Positions 9,691-21,219 of a stretch of 64,000 nucleotides of DNA are shown here, one piece after another. Within the stretch, counting starts at the first letter, position 1. Each line of letters starts with the position of its first letter. The translations under genes and the position numbers were made by a program. The notes below the pieces were generated by a model that worked only from the letters and a program-made list of their open reading frames with translations, made no database searches and was not told the origin of the DNA. The DNA comes from Timema cristinae (lineage: Eukaryota > Arthropoda > Insecta > Phasmatodea > Timematidae), in contig JBCFYV010000520.1 of NCBI GenBank assembly GCA_039000515.1, positions 1 through 64,000 of the forward strand, written 5' to 3'.

Positions 9691-12170
9691 TCTACGAATC
9701 TTAGAAAATTGTATGTAACCTACATAAAAAATAGAAATAGAATATAAAATAGAAATCTTAAAACTAATCTATTTATAAAGGTGATAAATTATTGGTTTGG
9801 GGTCTAATTTATAGGCATATTTTAGAATTATTTTGGGGCAGAGCCACTATTAGCAGGTTAAGGGTCGGTTGCACGAACATCATATTGATTTTTAAATCAC
9901 AAGATTGCCAATCAGCTTAGATCAAGAAAAGTTTGGTTTGAAACAAAGTTAATTAGGGATCAAAATCTCCAATCAACTGACCATATACATGACCAAAAAA
10001 TCAAATAAAACATGGCATCGCTGTGAAAAGTTATATTTTTTAATAGTTATCTATTGTAACATAGCCTAAAAGTATACATCAGGTTTGCTTTGTTTGTTTG
10101 TTTATACTTTGTTTGTTTAATTAGTCTATTATGTAAATTTGTTAAATGCCATTAATATGTTTGTATTAATGGACAAACAAGATAAATACATATTGTCACT
10201 CTTTATAAAGAGCTTTAATATGGTAAGGTTATAAAATAAGCTCTTGAAGTATTTATACTATTTCAAAATTAAATAATAAGCGATAAGTCCCAACTTTACT
10301 TTAAATGGACGTGTCTTGTTGTTGTACTTATTGGAAGAATACATACTGATATTATGAAAATTAACACTGATGGGGTGGCAAGTAAACAGAAAAGGCGGCC
10401 TGGAAAAGTTTTGCCGACGACTTTAATAAAAAAAACATCTTTCCATAAATCCTCATCAATTATTAAAACTATAGGCCCTATATGAAAACTACAACAGCAG
10501 AGTAAAAGAGCTACAGGTAAAATTTTTATTTTACTGCAACACTTTAGAGTAGGCCTAACGTAAAGTATTTATACAACTATTTCAATTATTTTCAATGTCT
10601 GGCTAGAATTAATTAAAAACAGTCATTTGTTTTGTTTTATTTTATTTAAAATAAAAGTTAGCCTCAACTAATAGATTCATGAATTTAATTGTTTTATTAC
10701 CACTAAGCCTAGCCTTACATATTTTCTGACAGGATTCGAACAAAGGACTACGAAACGGATAGGCCTACAACAGCGTGCCGTTAGAATGTACCAGCGTTTT
10801 GGTAGCGGTTAGAGTGAGTATAAAAACATTTCTAAGTGTTAAAATCAGCCTCAGTTCCTCGATTTAGATTCGAAGCCCAACCTCTCGGTCAGAAAGCCTG
10901 AAAAGATGAACTTGGTGTTTAGCCGCGAGAGTCATTGCAGAAGTCCAGAATTCTCGCTTTTTTTAAAGTCATTTTAAGTTTTATAGTTGAAAAATAATGA
11001 AAAGGTAAGTTTATCTTATTTTCGACGATGTTTAAGTCAAAATTAAAATAAAATTAGAAATGTAATTTTTGCTTCACTTAAATAAATACTGTATTTATTT
11101 TAAGTTTAAAGCAAAAAATATGCATATGAAATTAATGAGGATTGTTTTACAACTGGATATCATCTCTGAGGTAACTGCATGTTACTACTATTGGGAAACA
11201 GCGTTGTCATTCTATTTTCGTGTGGTCACTCTTCCCTCAAATTTATGACGAGTTTCGCAATGCTAGTTCGTCAACGCAGCCAGTAGCTTCATCCTACCCC
11301 AAACACACTACCTTCCAACTTAGCTGAAAGCTAGGAGATTTGGCAACAGTTATCAGAGAGAGCGAATATAACGTTTTTCTGCATCGGACCTTTAGATACT
11401 TCAGAGGATACATTGGGTGTAGTACAGAGATCACCCAAAATGTAGTAAATAAGCTTTATTACACAATGTCAACATTATTTGTCCCTACTTCCCCGAAATC
11501 ATTCTTTCTTGTATAGTTATTAGCGCAAGTTTAGTTGCATATGCATGTCTTGTATTATTTTTTAATTTGCCCCTCCCTCTCCGAATACACACCCTAGCAG
11601 CCTTTTCTAAAACTTAAAAGAAAATGTAATAAATCAGCTTTATTAATACAATGTCAAAATAATAAATAATGTGTTACTACTTGCCCGAATTCTTTAAATC
11701 TTTTTTTTTAACGTTGGACACTTCTGAGCCAGGTAAAAAGACGATAAAATATAAACCGGGGGAGTCCTTGGGATGTTATTTTATGTGTTCCAAAGTTCGG
11801 CTGAAATGCGTTCATTAGATTTTATTTAAATAAGTGGGGACATGACAGTTACGCGGGACACCCAAATGCTTAAAATGTTTTCCTCTATAATAGAGCTCAA
11901 TGTCTACGCCATTAATAATTATCATAAAAGTAGTATGTGTGTTGGCTACCAAATTGTATAAGGTCCATTCATTGTAGATCAGCACCTTGAGAAGTAGACC
12001 ACGTAGGCGGACGCACTCGCCGTTTTCTTTCCTAAAAGTTAAGATAGACTGATCTTTTAGAAACTTAAAAATTCAGTATACTTTTTTTTTTCCGAACTGT
12101 TTGTTTTGAATTAATCGTTTGAGAACCAGTAATTGTACTTCTAAATAAACTTTTTGACGCTCCTTCAAGA
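9691..12170. other. Long AT-rich stretch, mostly featureless
   Basis: No coding frame or clear tandem structure. A possible old tRNA-headed fragment lies near 10720-10800: on minus, GTTCGAATCCTGTCAG resembles box B. It has too little preserved to assign to a family. Short TTTGTTTGTTTG runs occur near 10090. Confidence 0.4.
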
Positions 12171-12174
12171 CACC

Positions 12175-12234
<60 letters not shown>
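12171..12234. repeat. Compound microsatellite (CT)n(CA)n
   Basis: A run of CT dinucleotides passes directly into CA dinucleotides and ends at CACAGAG. Such compound tracts are usually length-polymorphic. The minus-strand open frame through it is only repeat sequence. Confidence 0.95.
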
Positions 12235-12237
<3 letters not shown>

Positions 12238-13002
12238 TTGTGTGGCTTTGAAGCTTCGGAACTGTCATCCCAATAAAGAGATAAAGCAGTGTGAGAATAA
12301 ATATTTCCCTTCAAGTAGTCAGCACTCTTAAGTAAAATAATAGGACGTTATTAATTATTTTCAAACAAAAATTGTAAAAAATCTAATTAATTATTCATAA
12401 AGGAAACAAAAAAAAAGATTAAAGCGGCAGAGCAAACAAAAAAGGGGGGAGGTGGTAAAGGATTGCAAGTGTGCTTGAAATCGATAGATGGGAGGAAGAC
12501 CACTTTATTTTGTCTTTTGTTCTGGGAGAAAAAAAGAAGACGATTCAAAAATTCATGAAGTGCTTCAGAGTGGAGTCTTGAAAAATGAAGGGTATCCTGT
12601 GCTTTCTTTAACCCTTTTCTGAGCTCCTTTCCATTCATGAACTCTTTATTCTGTGCGTGGTAGCGTTATTGTTCAATTTCATCAAGTTTTCATGACTGAA
12701 TGACTGACTTATTGAAAAGTTTGAGTCCTGCTTTATCTTGTCAGTACTAAAAGGTAGATAGAAAATATATGGGAATATTTTTGTACATTTTCTCTTTTGG
12801 AAATGTATCAAAATTAGTTGCTTTAATTATATATATTATTTAAATGTAACGAATGCAATCGAGATAATCCTAGTTTAAAATTCTACTTTAGTTTAATTTA
12901 TCCTAAGGACGCTAAGACCAAAAACATAATACCTACATTATTTATAATAAAACCTTGATGGAGAACAGGGGGGAGGGGATGGATGTTCAGATTTAATTTG
13001 TG
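12235..13002. other. AT-rich stretch, no recognised feature
   Basis: No match to other parts of the window. The open frame on minus near 12387-12638 has a poly-aromatic, low-complexity start and no known motif. Confidence 0.4.
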
Positions 13003-13250
13003 TAATGCCGCTTCAGTGGACGAATGGTCTAAGGTGTCACTTTGGTGTTAAGGCCGGTCGGCTGATGACGGGGAGCTCGAGGTTCAAATCTCAGTCGGGT
13101 CTACTGAGGGTGTTTTTCATTAAATGGTTTCCCATTCCCCTTCCATACCAATTTGGGTATATTTATTCTAAAATATTTCCTCACTCATCCCTACTCCACT
13201 AGGGTAATTATAAAATGTGTGTATAGCCTGAACAGGTAGTAAGTCATGTT
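13003..13250 (+). repeat. SINE family A
   Basis: GCCGCTTCAGTGGACGAATG, GTCTAAGGTGTCACTTTGG (box A region), GAGGTTCAAATCTCAGTCGG (box B) and the body to CCTGAACAGGTAGTAAGTCA are in order. The last bases of the tail are altered and there is no ATT run. The open frame here is repeat-derived. Confidence 0.85.
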
Positions 13251-13415
13251 GATGATAAAATTGTTTAAAAATTAGTTTGTTGATAGTCTTTTATTTATAA
13301 GAATACTTTGAAATATATTACGCCAGTCTAAAGTAAGAGGATATTGCCAAGATCAATATTTTCCTTAAAAGCTCGATTCTCGGTATTATCTTTAATAATC
13401 TTGAAACCTTTTCTT

Positions 13416-13590
13416 TGCATTTTATATTATTATTATTATTATTATTATTATTAGCACCGCGTCTTACTACCCGTTCGGGTTATACGCACTTACGCTAATG
13501 TGTAATGGTAGGGTGATTGTGAGATGAAATGAAGGACCTACAGTTTAACGTGGAATCCGAACCACGGTGGAGTCCTGGCTGCATTTTATA
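13416..13590 (-). repeat. 5'-truncated SINE family B with 11-bp TSD
   Basis: (ATT)n, then GCACCGCGTCTTACTACCCG, then the B body up to CCACGGTGGAGTCCTGG; the tRNA-like head is missing. TGCATTTTATA flanks it at 13416-13426 and 13580-13590. A truncated copy with a perfect duplication is the signature of incomplete target-primed reverse transcription. Confidence 0.9.
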
Positions 13591-13682
13591 GTCTTTTAAT
13601 TATTGGAAACAGTTATGCGTAGTCAATTTTCTTAATTTTATTATAGTAACAAAATAATACCATTAAATACTTTAAAAAAAAC

Positions 13683-13935
13683 ACTTCGATGTCAGCATGG
13701 TATAACGCGCTACTCTCGTGATAGATTAGACTGACGGTAACGAGAAGATTGAAGTTAGAATCTTGGTCGGGTGTACTGATGCTGGTTTTTCCAAAATGGC
13801 TTTCCACTCTCCCTTCCCATGCAAATGCAGGTACAATGTCACTAAATATGACCTTATTAATCCCTAAAACCATTTGCGTAGTTAGTACATGGGCGTATAG
13901 CCCTAATGGGTAGCAAAACGCGGTGCTAAGATATT
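13683..13935 (+). repeat. SINE family A
   Basis: CTTCGATGTCAGCATGGTAT, GAAGTTAGAATCTTGGTCGG (box B), CACTCTCCCTTCCCATGCAA and AATGGGTAGCAAAACGCGGT with GCTAAG at the end. Complete but diverged. Confidence 0.82.
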
Positions 13936-14156
13936 TTAGTTAAAATGGTCCGCTGGTGGTTAAAAAAGAGATTACACTCACGTATCTACTATAGCGTTTG
14001 ATGGTTGAATATATCACTAACTCTGGGTCAGTTGTAGATCAGATATGTCAATCTCTGAATCAATCATCTTCCCCGTGAGCAAATGATATGACATTCTCAC
14101 CAGAAAATGGCCGTCTCTACGCTTGGCCACCAGTGAGGAACAACAAAATGTTAAAT

Positions 14157-14446
14157 AAACTTAATTATTATTAGCACCGCGTCTTAATAACCGTTCGGGT
14201 TATACGCACGCTAATGTGTAATGGTAGGATGATTGCGAGATGAAATGGAGGACCTACAGTTTAACGTGAGATCCGAACCACGGTGGAGGCCTGGCATTCC
14301 ACATTAACAAGATTTCTTGTCAGAGGTGAAGGAAGGGTTTGGTAATCAGATAAATCTGTGCCGGGACCAAGGATTGAATCCCGGACCCCAGCATAGAAGT
14401 CCGACACCTTACCCCTAGACAACCAGGTTACCAAGAGAAACTTAAT
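14157..14446 (-). repeat. SINE family B with 9-bp TSD
   Basis: Full copy: a short ATT run, GCACCGCGTCTTAATAACCG, the B body, box B side GGATTGAATCCCGGACCCC and box A side CTTACCCCTAGACAACCAGG. AAACTTAAT flanks it at 14157-14165 and 14438-14446. Confidence 0.92.
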
Positions 14447-14560
14447 GAAGCAGGGGATGATAAACTCAAGATAAAGAAGTGCAGTGACCAAGGCCGTGTC
14501 AGATCAGGTTTCTTTTAAGAGGAGGTGGAAGTGTGCTGGCTCGTGGAGAATCCTTCAACA

Positions 14561-14941
14561 AGATGGGATGAAAGGGGTTGCGAGAAAAGGCCGGTGTTTT
14601 TGCAGTTTTTATGGCAATTTTTTTGTTGTTGCCAAAATGAATAAAATATTGATCTAGTACAAACAGAGTTTAATTTTCTTCACATGGCGATAACAACACT
14701 TCCTCAATAACTGTTGTGAGCATGGTGGCATTATCTAACAAACTTTTTAGAAAAAGTTGTCATTAAATTCCAGAATACCCTTGACAGATATTCAATAAAT
14801 TTTGAGGTCACCATGTGAATAAAATTAAATGTTTGCACTGGAGCAATATTTGATTAATTTTGGCCAAAATAAATTTTTCCATAAAGACTGCAAAAACGCT
14901 GGCTTTTTCTCGCGTTCCTTTCCATCCCGCCATATTTTAGA
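14561..14941. mobile_element. TTAA-type foldback element (MITE), copy 1
   Basis: Long inverted ends of about 50 bp. The left arm contains GTTGCGAGAAAAGGCCGGTG then TTTTTGCAGTTTTTATGG. The right arm in reverse complement gives ACGCGAGAAAAAGCCAGCG then TTTTTGCAGTCTTTATGG. The interior aligns with 45504-45866 (for example CCTTGACAGATATT and GAGCAATATTTGATT). Here the flanking TTAA is eroded. No coding capacity. Confidence 0.8.
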
Positions 14942-15299
14942 GTTTTTTAAAAACATAGTTGGTAATGTATAGGTACTATGCATTTTACAAGCTGGGCAGT
15001 GACAAGCACCAAAATACGTTATTAATAAAAGTACCAGAGAGGGTTTGAACCTCTTTCCCTCCTTCTCTAAGTAGTAGAGCCATGGAATAGTCGAACGTGC
15101 CAAACTATCCAGTAATTAGATCCAACAAAACCTAGTATTAAACTATCTGTCGTGACTTGAATGAATGAATCATTCTTGTGCTCAGTTAAAATCTGTGAGG
15201 GAACTCCCAAGATTAATGTGAGGCAACAGCGTTGCCACTCGCTTGTGACCATAGGGGGGAGGTCAGGGAGTTTGTCTCTGTCAGGTGAAATGAGGGTTG
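14942..15299. other. No recognised feature
   Basis: A minus-strand box-B-like word (GGTTCAAACCCTCTCTGG, near 15030-15050) hints at another old tRNA-headed repeat. I cannot define its ends. Confidence 0.35.
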
Positions 15300-15560
15300 T
15301 CTTATCACATGCGTTTCGGGTGGGTGGGCCAAGGCCTAAGCCCGGTCCAGTTTGCTGGTGACTGGAGGTCGGGATTCAAATCCTTCTCGGCCAGAGGTAT
15401 TTAAGGGTTTTCTATACTCCCCTCCGTCTCCTACCAGTTTTCTTATTTTTCCCTTCCCTCATGCATATATGCTGGTAATTTTACTCTAAATTTTACCTTC
15501 GTAATACGTACCCCATCATTAATATTACTATAGCTCGGACGGGTAGTAAGACGCGGTGTA
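15300..15560 (+). repeat. SINE family A variant head
   Basis: The head differs from typical A: GCGTTTCGGGTGGGTGGGCC, GTTTGCTGGTGACTGGAGGT, then box B GGGATTCAAATCCTTCTCGG. The 3' part returns to the family pattern, ending CTCGGACGGGTAGTAAGACG with CGGTGTA. Confidence 0.75.
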
Positions 15561-15574
15561 GTAACAAATTTGAT

Positions 15575-15692
15575 GAAAATAATAATTATTATTATGTTAT
15601 TAATGAGAAAGAAAATATTAAATATCAAATAATAATTATTATTATCATTAATAATAATAATTATTATTAATATTATCATAAATATTATATTA
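15575..15692. repeat. AT-only palindromic low-complexity tract
   Basis: Alternating AATAATTATTATT and ATTAATAATAATAATTATT blocks can pair with each other. It is probably an expanded SINE tail that has become a self-complementary ATT/AAT tract between two SINEs. Confidence 0.7.
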
Positions 15693-15701
15693 GAACTGAT
15701 A

Positions 15702-15945
15702 AGCCCACTTCGGTGCCCATATGTTGTAACGCACCACTCTCGCAGTAGACTAGATTGCTGATGGCGGGGATATTGAGGTTCAAATCTCAGTCGCGTGGGC
15801 TGAGGGTGGTTTTGCAAAATGATTTTCTAATCTCCTTCCACGCAAATTCGGGTACACTTCTTATGAATATAGCCTTCCTCGCCCCTAAAACCTCAGTGTG
15901 ATTAGAACATATGCGTATAACTCGAACGGGTAGTAAAGCTTTTAT
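15702..15945 (+). repeat. SINE family A
   Basis: GCCCACTTCGGTGCCCATAT, CTCGCAGTAGACTAGATTGC, GAGGTTCAAATCTCAGTCGC (box B) and the body to ATAACTCGAACGGGTAGTAA. The last tail bases are lost. Confidence 0.85.
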
Positions 15946-16415
15946 TTTGTAATTGTCAGATGACAGCTTCGTCTAAGGCGATAGTTCCCGAACGGGGTGT
16001 GGGGGAGAAAGACGTGGAACAATTCGGAAATAACGTTAAAAATAATATAAAAGATAATTATTTATTGCGGTATTGGCAATACTGCCTACCAGTTGTAATA
16101 AATTCGGTGACCAACAAAAAATGTGCATGCACTTGTTTATTTTCAAGCTCGCAGGCCTCGAGTTCGCCCCCCAACTCTCCTCTCTTACCTACTCCTCGAC
16201 TCGAGGTGGAAAGCGATTTGCGGTGAGCTGTCAAACATCGAACCTAATATTCAAGAACTTTTGGAAGCAAAACAGTGCCAACCATCACAATATCTGTCAG
16301 TCTTTTTTTCTACCGCTATTCTGCCAGAATTACATTGATTTTCGTTTAAAATAATTAAGTGACTAGAGATCATTAAACAAACGTTGTATATAAAAATATC
16401 CCAAAAAGGTTGGAA

Positions 16416-16650
16416 GGCGTCAATGTCGCAATGGACTAGACTGTCGATGACGGGTAGATCGAGGTTCAAATCCCGGTCGGGTGTACTGAGGGTGGTTTTT
16501 CCCTAACTATTTTCCACTTTCTCTCCATGCAAACGCCGGTACACTTCCTTTAAATCCTACCTTATTTAGCATTAACCCATTAACGTAGTTAGTAAACAGG
16601 CGTAAGGGATAACCTGAACGGGCAGTAAGAAATTTACCGTGCTTTAAAAA
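16416..16650 (+). repeat. SINE family A, head truncated
   Basis: Starts within the head at GGCGTCAATGTCGCAATGGA. Box B GAGGTTCAAATCCCGGTCGG, then the body, and an altered tail ACCTGAACGGGCAGTAAGAA. The overlapping minus-strand open frame is antisense to this SINE. Confidence 0.82.
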
Positions 16651-16734
16651 CTGTCAGATACTGTTCTCTATGTAAACGTGAACATATTTATATTCTTTAG
16701 TAGTAGCTACTTTGAGTTCTGACTTGTTTAGAAC

Positions 16735-16900
16735 GTGCGCCCCCCTTCCCCCCCTTCTCTATAGAGAGGTTAGTCAGCCAAGCCAACCACTCCCAGGCGA
16801 GTGAGCGACGGTTGTCCGCGGTGACGTCACACGCGTGAAGGTTGATACACCTGTGGGTTGTGACAGTCAGTCATTGTGCCACGTCACCCCAATTCTTCCC
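16735..16900. promoter_or_regulatory. CpG-rich patch with CRE palindrome
   Basis: A local rise in GC with several CpGs contains GGTGACGTCACACGCGTG. The full CRE palindrome TGACGTCA lies at 16822-16829. CREB/ATF factors bind this site in animals. No adjacent exon or TATA box can be supported, so a promoter or enhancer role is only a possibility. Confidence 0.3.
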
Positions 16901-19850
16901 TCTGTCAGAACCAGCAGTGAAAAGATAAGAGAATGTTCAATGTCCACGCAGTGGGGCTCTAACCGACCTTTTCAGAGCCAACTCTTCATTTTCAACATTT
17001 CTTGACCGAGCGTATTGAGACTGTTTTAGCTTGATCATTTGTCATTTCGCATATCTGTCAGGATCTGTTATCCGTGATAACTGCCAAATGTATGGAGCAA
17101 TGGTAGCTAAATATGGCAGGGATGTTCTTTGAATCTCTAGGCCAAACAATGCAATGTACTGTACATAGTTTTTACGTGTGATTGGTTATTCGTTTCAATA
17201 TGGCGACCGCTCATAAGTATAGTACAATATTAATATGTTTTCCATCTAACTTGATCACCAAGGGGAAAACATGACACGGTGCACCACACAGACTTTCTTG
17301 CATCTTTACCTAAAAATTGAAACATTTATCTTACTTAAGCTCGTAAGAATATGAAACAAAATAATGTACATTTTTGCAGACACATAATTTAAAAAAGAAC
17401 ACCGTGTCCACAAAATAGAATAAATGTAATAATATACACTTTTACAGAAATATATTGGGGGGAAAAGGTAACATGTCTGTTCATCAAAGAGCATAACAGT
17501 TAGCCCCCAAATTTCCCAGAACCCAATTTTAAAAATTGATTTGCATACAGCTCAACTACTGGTTTGATAAAAATAAATTCAAAATAAAGGTTTAAATTTT
17601 AAATAGTATTGCCACTTTGCAATTAGTTATTTTGTACCTCAAATAGTTGTGGAAATATTATCAAAATTGGAGATATCCGCTTAGGATAAGTACTGTCTAA
17701 GTCATTTTTCCGGAGAAATGAAATTGTTTGTAATGGTAAACAGTGTCTCGATACGAATTTTAATCAAAATTGTTTGAACGGATTTCGAAAAAATCTATTT
17801 TTTTTTTCTCCTTTTGTCCCTTAATAAAATACCCTTATTTTAGGATATATCTAATTCCAAAACTCATTGGGTGAACCTTATAAAAACGTTAAAAATCAAG
17901 TTTCAGGCCTACTGTTTCGGCTCAAAGCCGAGGTGCAAACACAAACGGCATCGCAAAAACCACATTTCTGTTTCAAGAGGTGACAACATATTATTTTTAT
18001 CAAAATCTCAAGTTAGATTTTTTTTTTACGACCAGAATATTTCTTTCTTCGAGGGGTCAAGTAAGTCTAAACTTAATAAAGCTATTTAAAACTATTAGTG
18101 ATAAAAAGAATACATTTCTTGAAATTTATTCTCTTTTATTAATAAATTTAAATAAATGGTTATGAAATGTAAACGAGATGGTTCAATTTAACGGAAAAAA
18201 AGAGAATCAGGTTTAGTAAGAAAAGAATACGTTTTAGTAATATCCTCTCATTTAAAAAAAAATTGAACTATTTATGCCAAACGTCACAATGTAGAAAGTA
18301 CTATATTGTACTAAAAAGTGTGCGTCGTTAGTTTTTAAAATACCTTTTTAATAAATTGTAAAAATGAGGTATATCTGCTGATGGGCATCCTTGGCGCTCT
18401 TAATAGTCACTAAGGATTAAAGGGTATGATCACTGAACACACTATTATTCAAAGGATTTTCACATCCAAAGGTCCACGGTTTGATTACCGAATCTATTTT
18501 ATCATTAATCACTAAATTGAATATTATTCTAGTATCAGGATTGTTCCTAGTGATAACACCCACGTGTAGGTTAATGCTACATTTGAATTTTCATCACACT
18601 AGTCTCAAATTCATATTTTTAATATTGCATACCAAAACAATCAATCTATGAAACCTCTTCATTTCTCTCATAAAGGCACTAAATTAAACACAGCGGAAAA
18701 TTTGTTCATTCATGTAGGTTTGTTTATAATAAGACAATCCTTAATGAACAGTTACAATTTCCAAATCAAATTCTTGTAAACACCTTGAAACATTTAGCTA
18801 AAAACATCAAAATCCCGTAACCTTATTTATCCTGCTCTACCTTCCAGCGTAGATAAATGACAAGTTCGAGCCGGAGTCGAGAAGATTAGTACCTTTTCAA
18901 TTCCTCCTCAAATCCAATTTCCAATAATTTGACTATCCTTGAGTTCATACATCATACCGAACACAACCGGTTTAATATTATTTTCACAACTTAATAATTT
19001 CCACACCTTACTTTTTAAAATTATACCTTCTAATATTTCGCTAGTTACGCGTCACTCACATTTTATCCAACCAAACCACACCCTCTTCAGTTAACATCAT
19101 CTAGCTGTCATAAAAACACCTTGTGTTTTTCACAACGACAAAGTAAGTTTGTTTGTCTTGATAATCCATCTTTATAAATCTTTTATAATGACGTAATTAT
19201 ATTTAATCCTTCCTTCTTGGATTAACTTTAATCATATTTTATCTTCATGCCTTCTTTAATTTCATTTGCAGTATCCATGAATATGGTACCAATGTACCGA
19301 AATATGTAGGATTGAAGTAGTCCAGTCCAGACACTTTCCCAGTGCTGGATCTCGGAGGAGTAAAGGGACATCAATAAGACATATACCAACATAACCATAC
19401 TTTTTTTTTTAAATTCTATATACCATATTTCAACAATATCTAAATCAACTTTGCTGATGTTAGCTTAGTTTTATTCTGAATGATTTCAAAATAAGTCTTG
19501 ACTTTAATGTCTATGTTCATATCACTTTAAATTGTCTGTTGTATTTTTTGTATTAATATTCTAATGTGTTAACCTATGTTTTACAGTTTAAACTATTCAT
19601 TAACTCGTTTGACCATTGTATGTGTTGATGATGTATTTTAATTTTCTCTAATTGTTCATATCATGCACAATATTCCTCTAAAAAAATTTTTTTAAAAATT
19701 TCTATTGTTTTTCAACATCACATAATATATTATCCACTTTAATAACAACTTGACTCTTGAACTTAAATTTGATTTTATAGATTAACTTATCTAAGTCTTA
19801 ACTCGCAATATTGCATATTTGTTATTGTTATTAGGCCTACTAAAGATTTG
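16901..19850. other. Long AT-rich stretch, mostly featureless
   Basis: No convincing coding frames; those of 60-70 residues are low-complexity. Around 18375-18600 a box-B-like CGGTTTGATTACCG suggests a very old tRNA-headed repeat, which I cannot delimit. Confidence 0.4.
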
Positions 19851-20098
19851 CTTCAATGGCCACATGGCTTAAGGCGTCACTCTTGTGTTAGACTCAACTG
19901 CTGATGACAGGCAAATTGGGGTTAGAATTCTATTCGGGTGTAGTGAGAATAGTTATTTCAAAAATTGTTTTCTACTCTCCCTCCATGCAAATGCGGGTAC
20001 CCTTATAAATATAGCCTTCCTAGTCCCTATAACTAATAGCATCATTAGCAGATAAGCGTAAAACCAGAACGGGTAATAAGACACGGTCCTAAAAAAAA
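19851..20098 (+). repeat. SINE family A
   Basis: CTTCAATGGCCACATGGCTT, AAGGCGTCACTCTTGTG, GGGGTTAGAATTCTATTCGG (box B), CTCCCTCCATGCAAATGCGG and AACGGGTAATAAGACACGGT with CCTAAAA. Complete, and diverged in the tail. Confidence 0.85.
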
Positions 20099-20109
20099 GA
20101 ACCCTTCTG

Positions 20110-20330
20110 CCAATTACCTCAGTTTTCTAGACCGGAGCCACTACTTCATTCAAGTAGTTGCTCAATAATATTGTCCTCGCTAGGCTGAGTTGGTTCCGTT
20201 TCAGAACTCCTGTGTCAAAGAAAAATCTAGAAGCGCCAGGGCTCGAACCCGAAACGTATGATCTATAAACAGGAACTCTGACCACTAGATTAGAGAACCG
20301 ATCAGTAGACATAAAATTGAGATTAAAAGG
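20110..20330 (-). repeat. SINE family G, copy 1
   Basis: Minus-strand element with the head on the right: box-B side CCAGGGCTCGAACCCGAAAC and box-A side GGAACTCTGACCACTAGATT. The body has CAGTTTTCTAGACCGGAGC and TTGGTTCCGTTTCAGA, shared with 32200-32405 and 58950-59135. Its 3' end does not carry the A/B tail. Confidence 0.8.
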
Positions 20331-20865
20331 AAAATAAAAATAATACACTTCACAGTGCGTTAAGAAGATCAACTTGACGGACTCTTAATTTGGCCCATTG
20401 GCTGCCAACACATTACACTAGAGTATCTTAATGGAACATGATGAAGACTAAAATCAAGTAAATGTGACCACATTCACTGCTAAAAGGAACAAGTACGGGG
20501 GTGGAAGTAGGGTTTATCTCAAAATGACCTGAGAATTAATTTTCCCTTTAGCCACCAACGCTATCAAACACGCTATTGCGCACCTAACTGCGTGTCCCGT
20601 GCCGAGTTTGAGAGAAAGCGATTCAACATTGTCCAATAGAAATATGTTTGCGGAAACAAAGTGCACATTTGAAGAGCAGACAAGAGGCTGGTGTACACAA
20701 CCGGATGTTTGCAGTACAGCACAATAATTACAAACCCTCCTACCGGTCCCTTGCCCCCTGTGTCCAACGGTCAAGTGACAGTTACAATTTGGAGGCTTGG
20801 GCTGTAATTTTGTAATAACGCTATTTGTTTCTTATTCGACCAAGTACAAAGAGGTTTTTATTCTT
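20331..20865. other. No recognised feature
   Basis: Slightly GC-richer stretch around 20550-20770 with open frames on minus, but no motif, no repeat match and no splice context that would support a gene. Confidence 0.35.
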
Positions 20866-20870
20866 TGCTC

Positions 20871-21050
20871 AGCGTCTTACTACTCATCCGGAAATGATGT
20901 TTTAATTTTACTCACTCCTTTTTATTAATGATTTTTTAAAACGGTTTTATTCTTTCCCTCCAGGCAAATTCAGATACACTTTCTCTACCCTAACACACCT
21001 GCATAATTAGCACGTGCGCTATAAAACTAACGGGTAGTAAAAAGCTGTGA
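20871..21050 (+). repeat. SINE A pieces in opposing orientation
   Basis: CAGCGTCTTACTACTCATCC at 20871 is a minus-strand tail. It is followed by a plus-strand A body (AAAACGGTTTTATTCTTTCC, CTCCAGGCAAATTCAGATAC) and a plus tail AACGGGTAGTAAAAAGCTGT. Two fragments or an inversion would explain it. Confidence 0.6.
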
Positions 21051-21219
21051 CCAAAATAATGTAGGGCTTATTAACGTTAAATGTATTTATTTGACCTTAT
21101 TCTTTGCTATGCCCTATACAACTTATTTCTGTATTTTTCAAAAAATTTAATTCTCCTCGTCTTAAGAAATAAGTCGGGTATCGTCCAAGAGAATGCTATC
21201 GCTTCCTCTTTGAAGGCCT

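Noticed and set aside
9860..9980. Possible MITE start at GGTCGGTTGCACGAACATC
   Set aside because: No matching inverted end could be found downstream.
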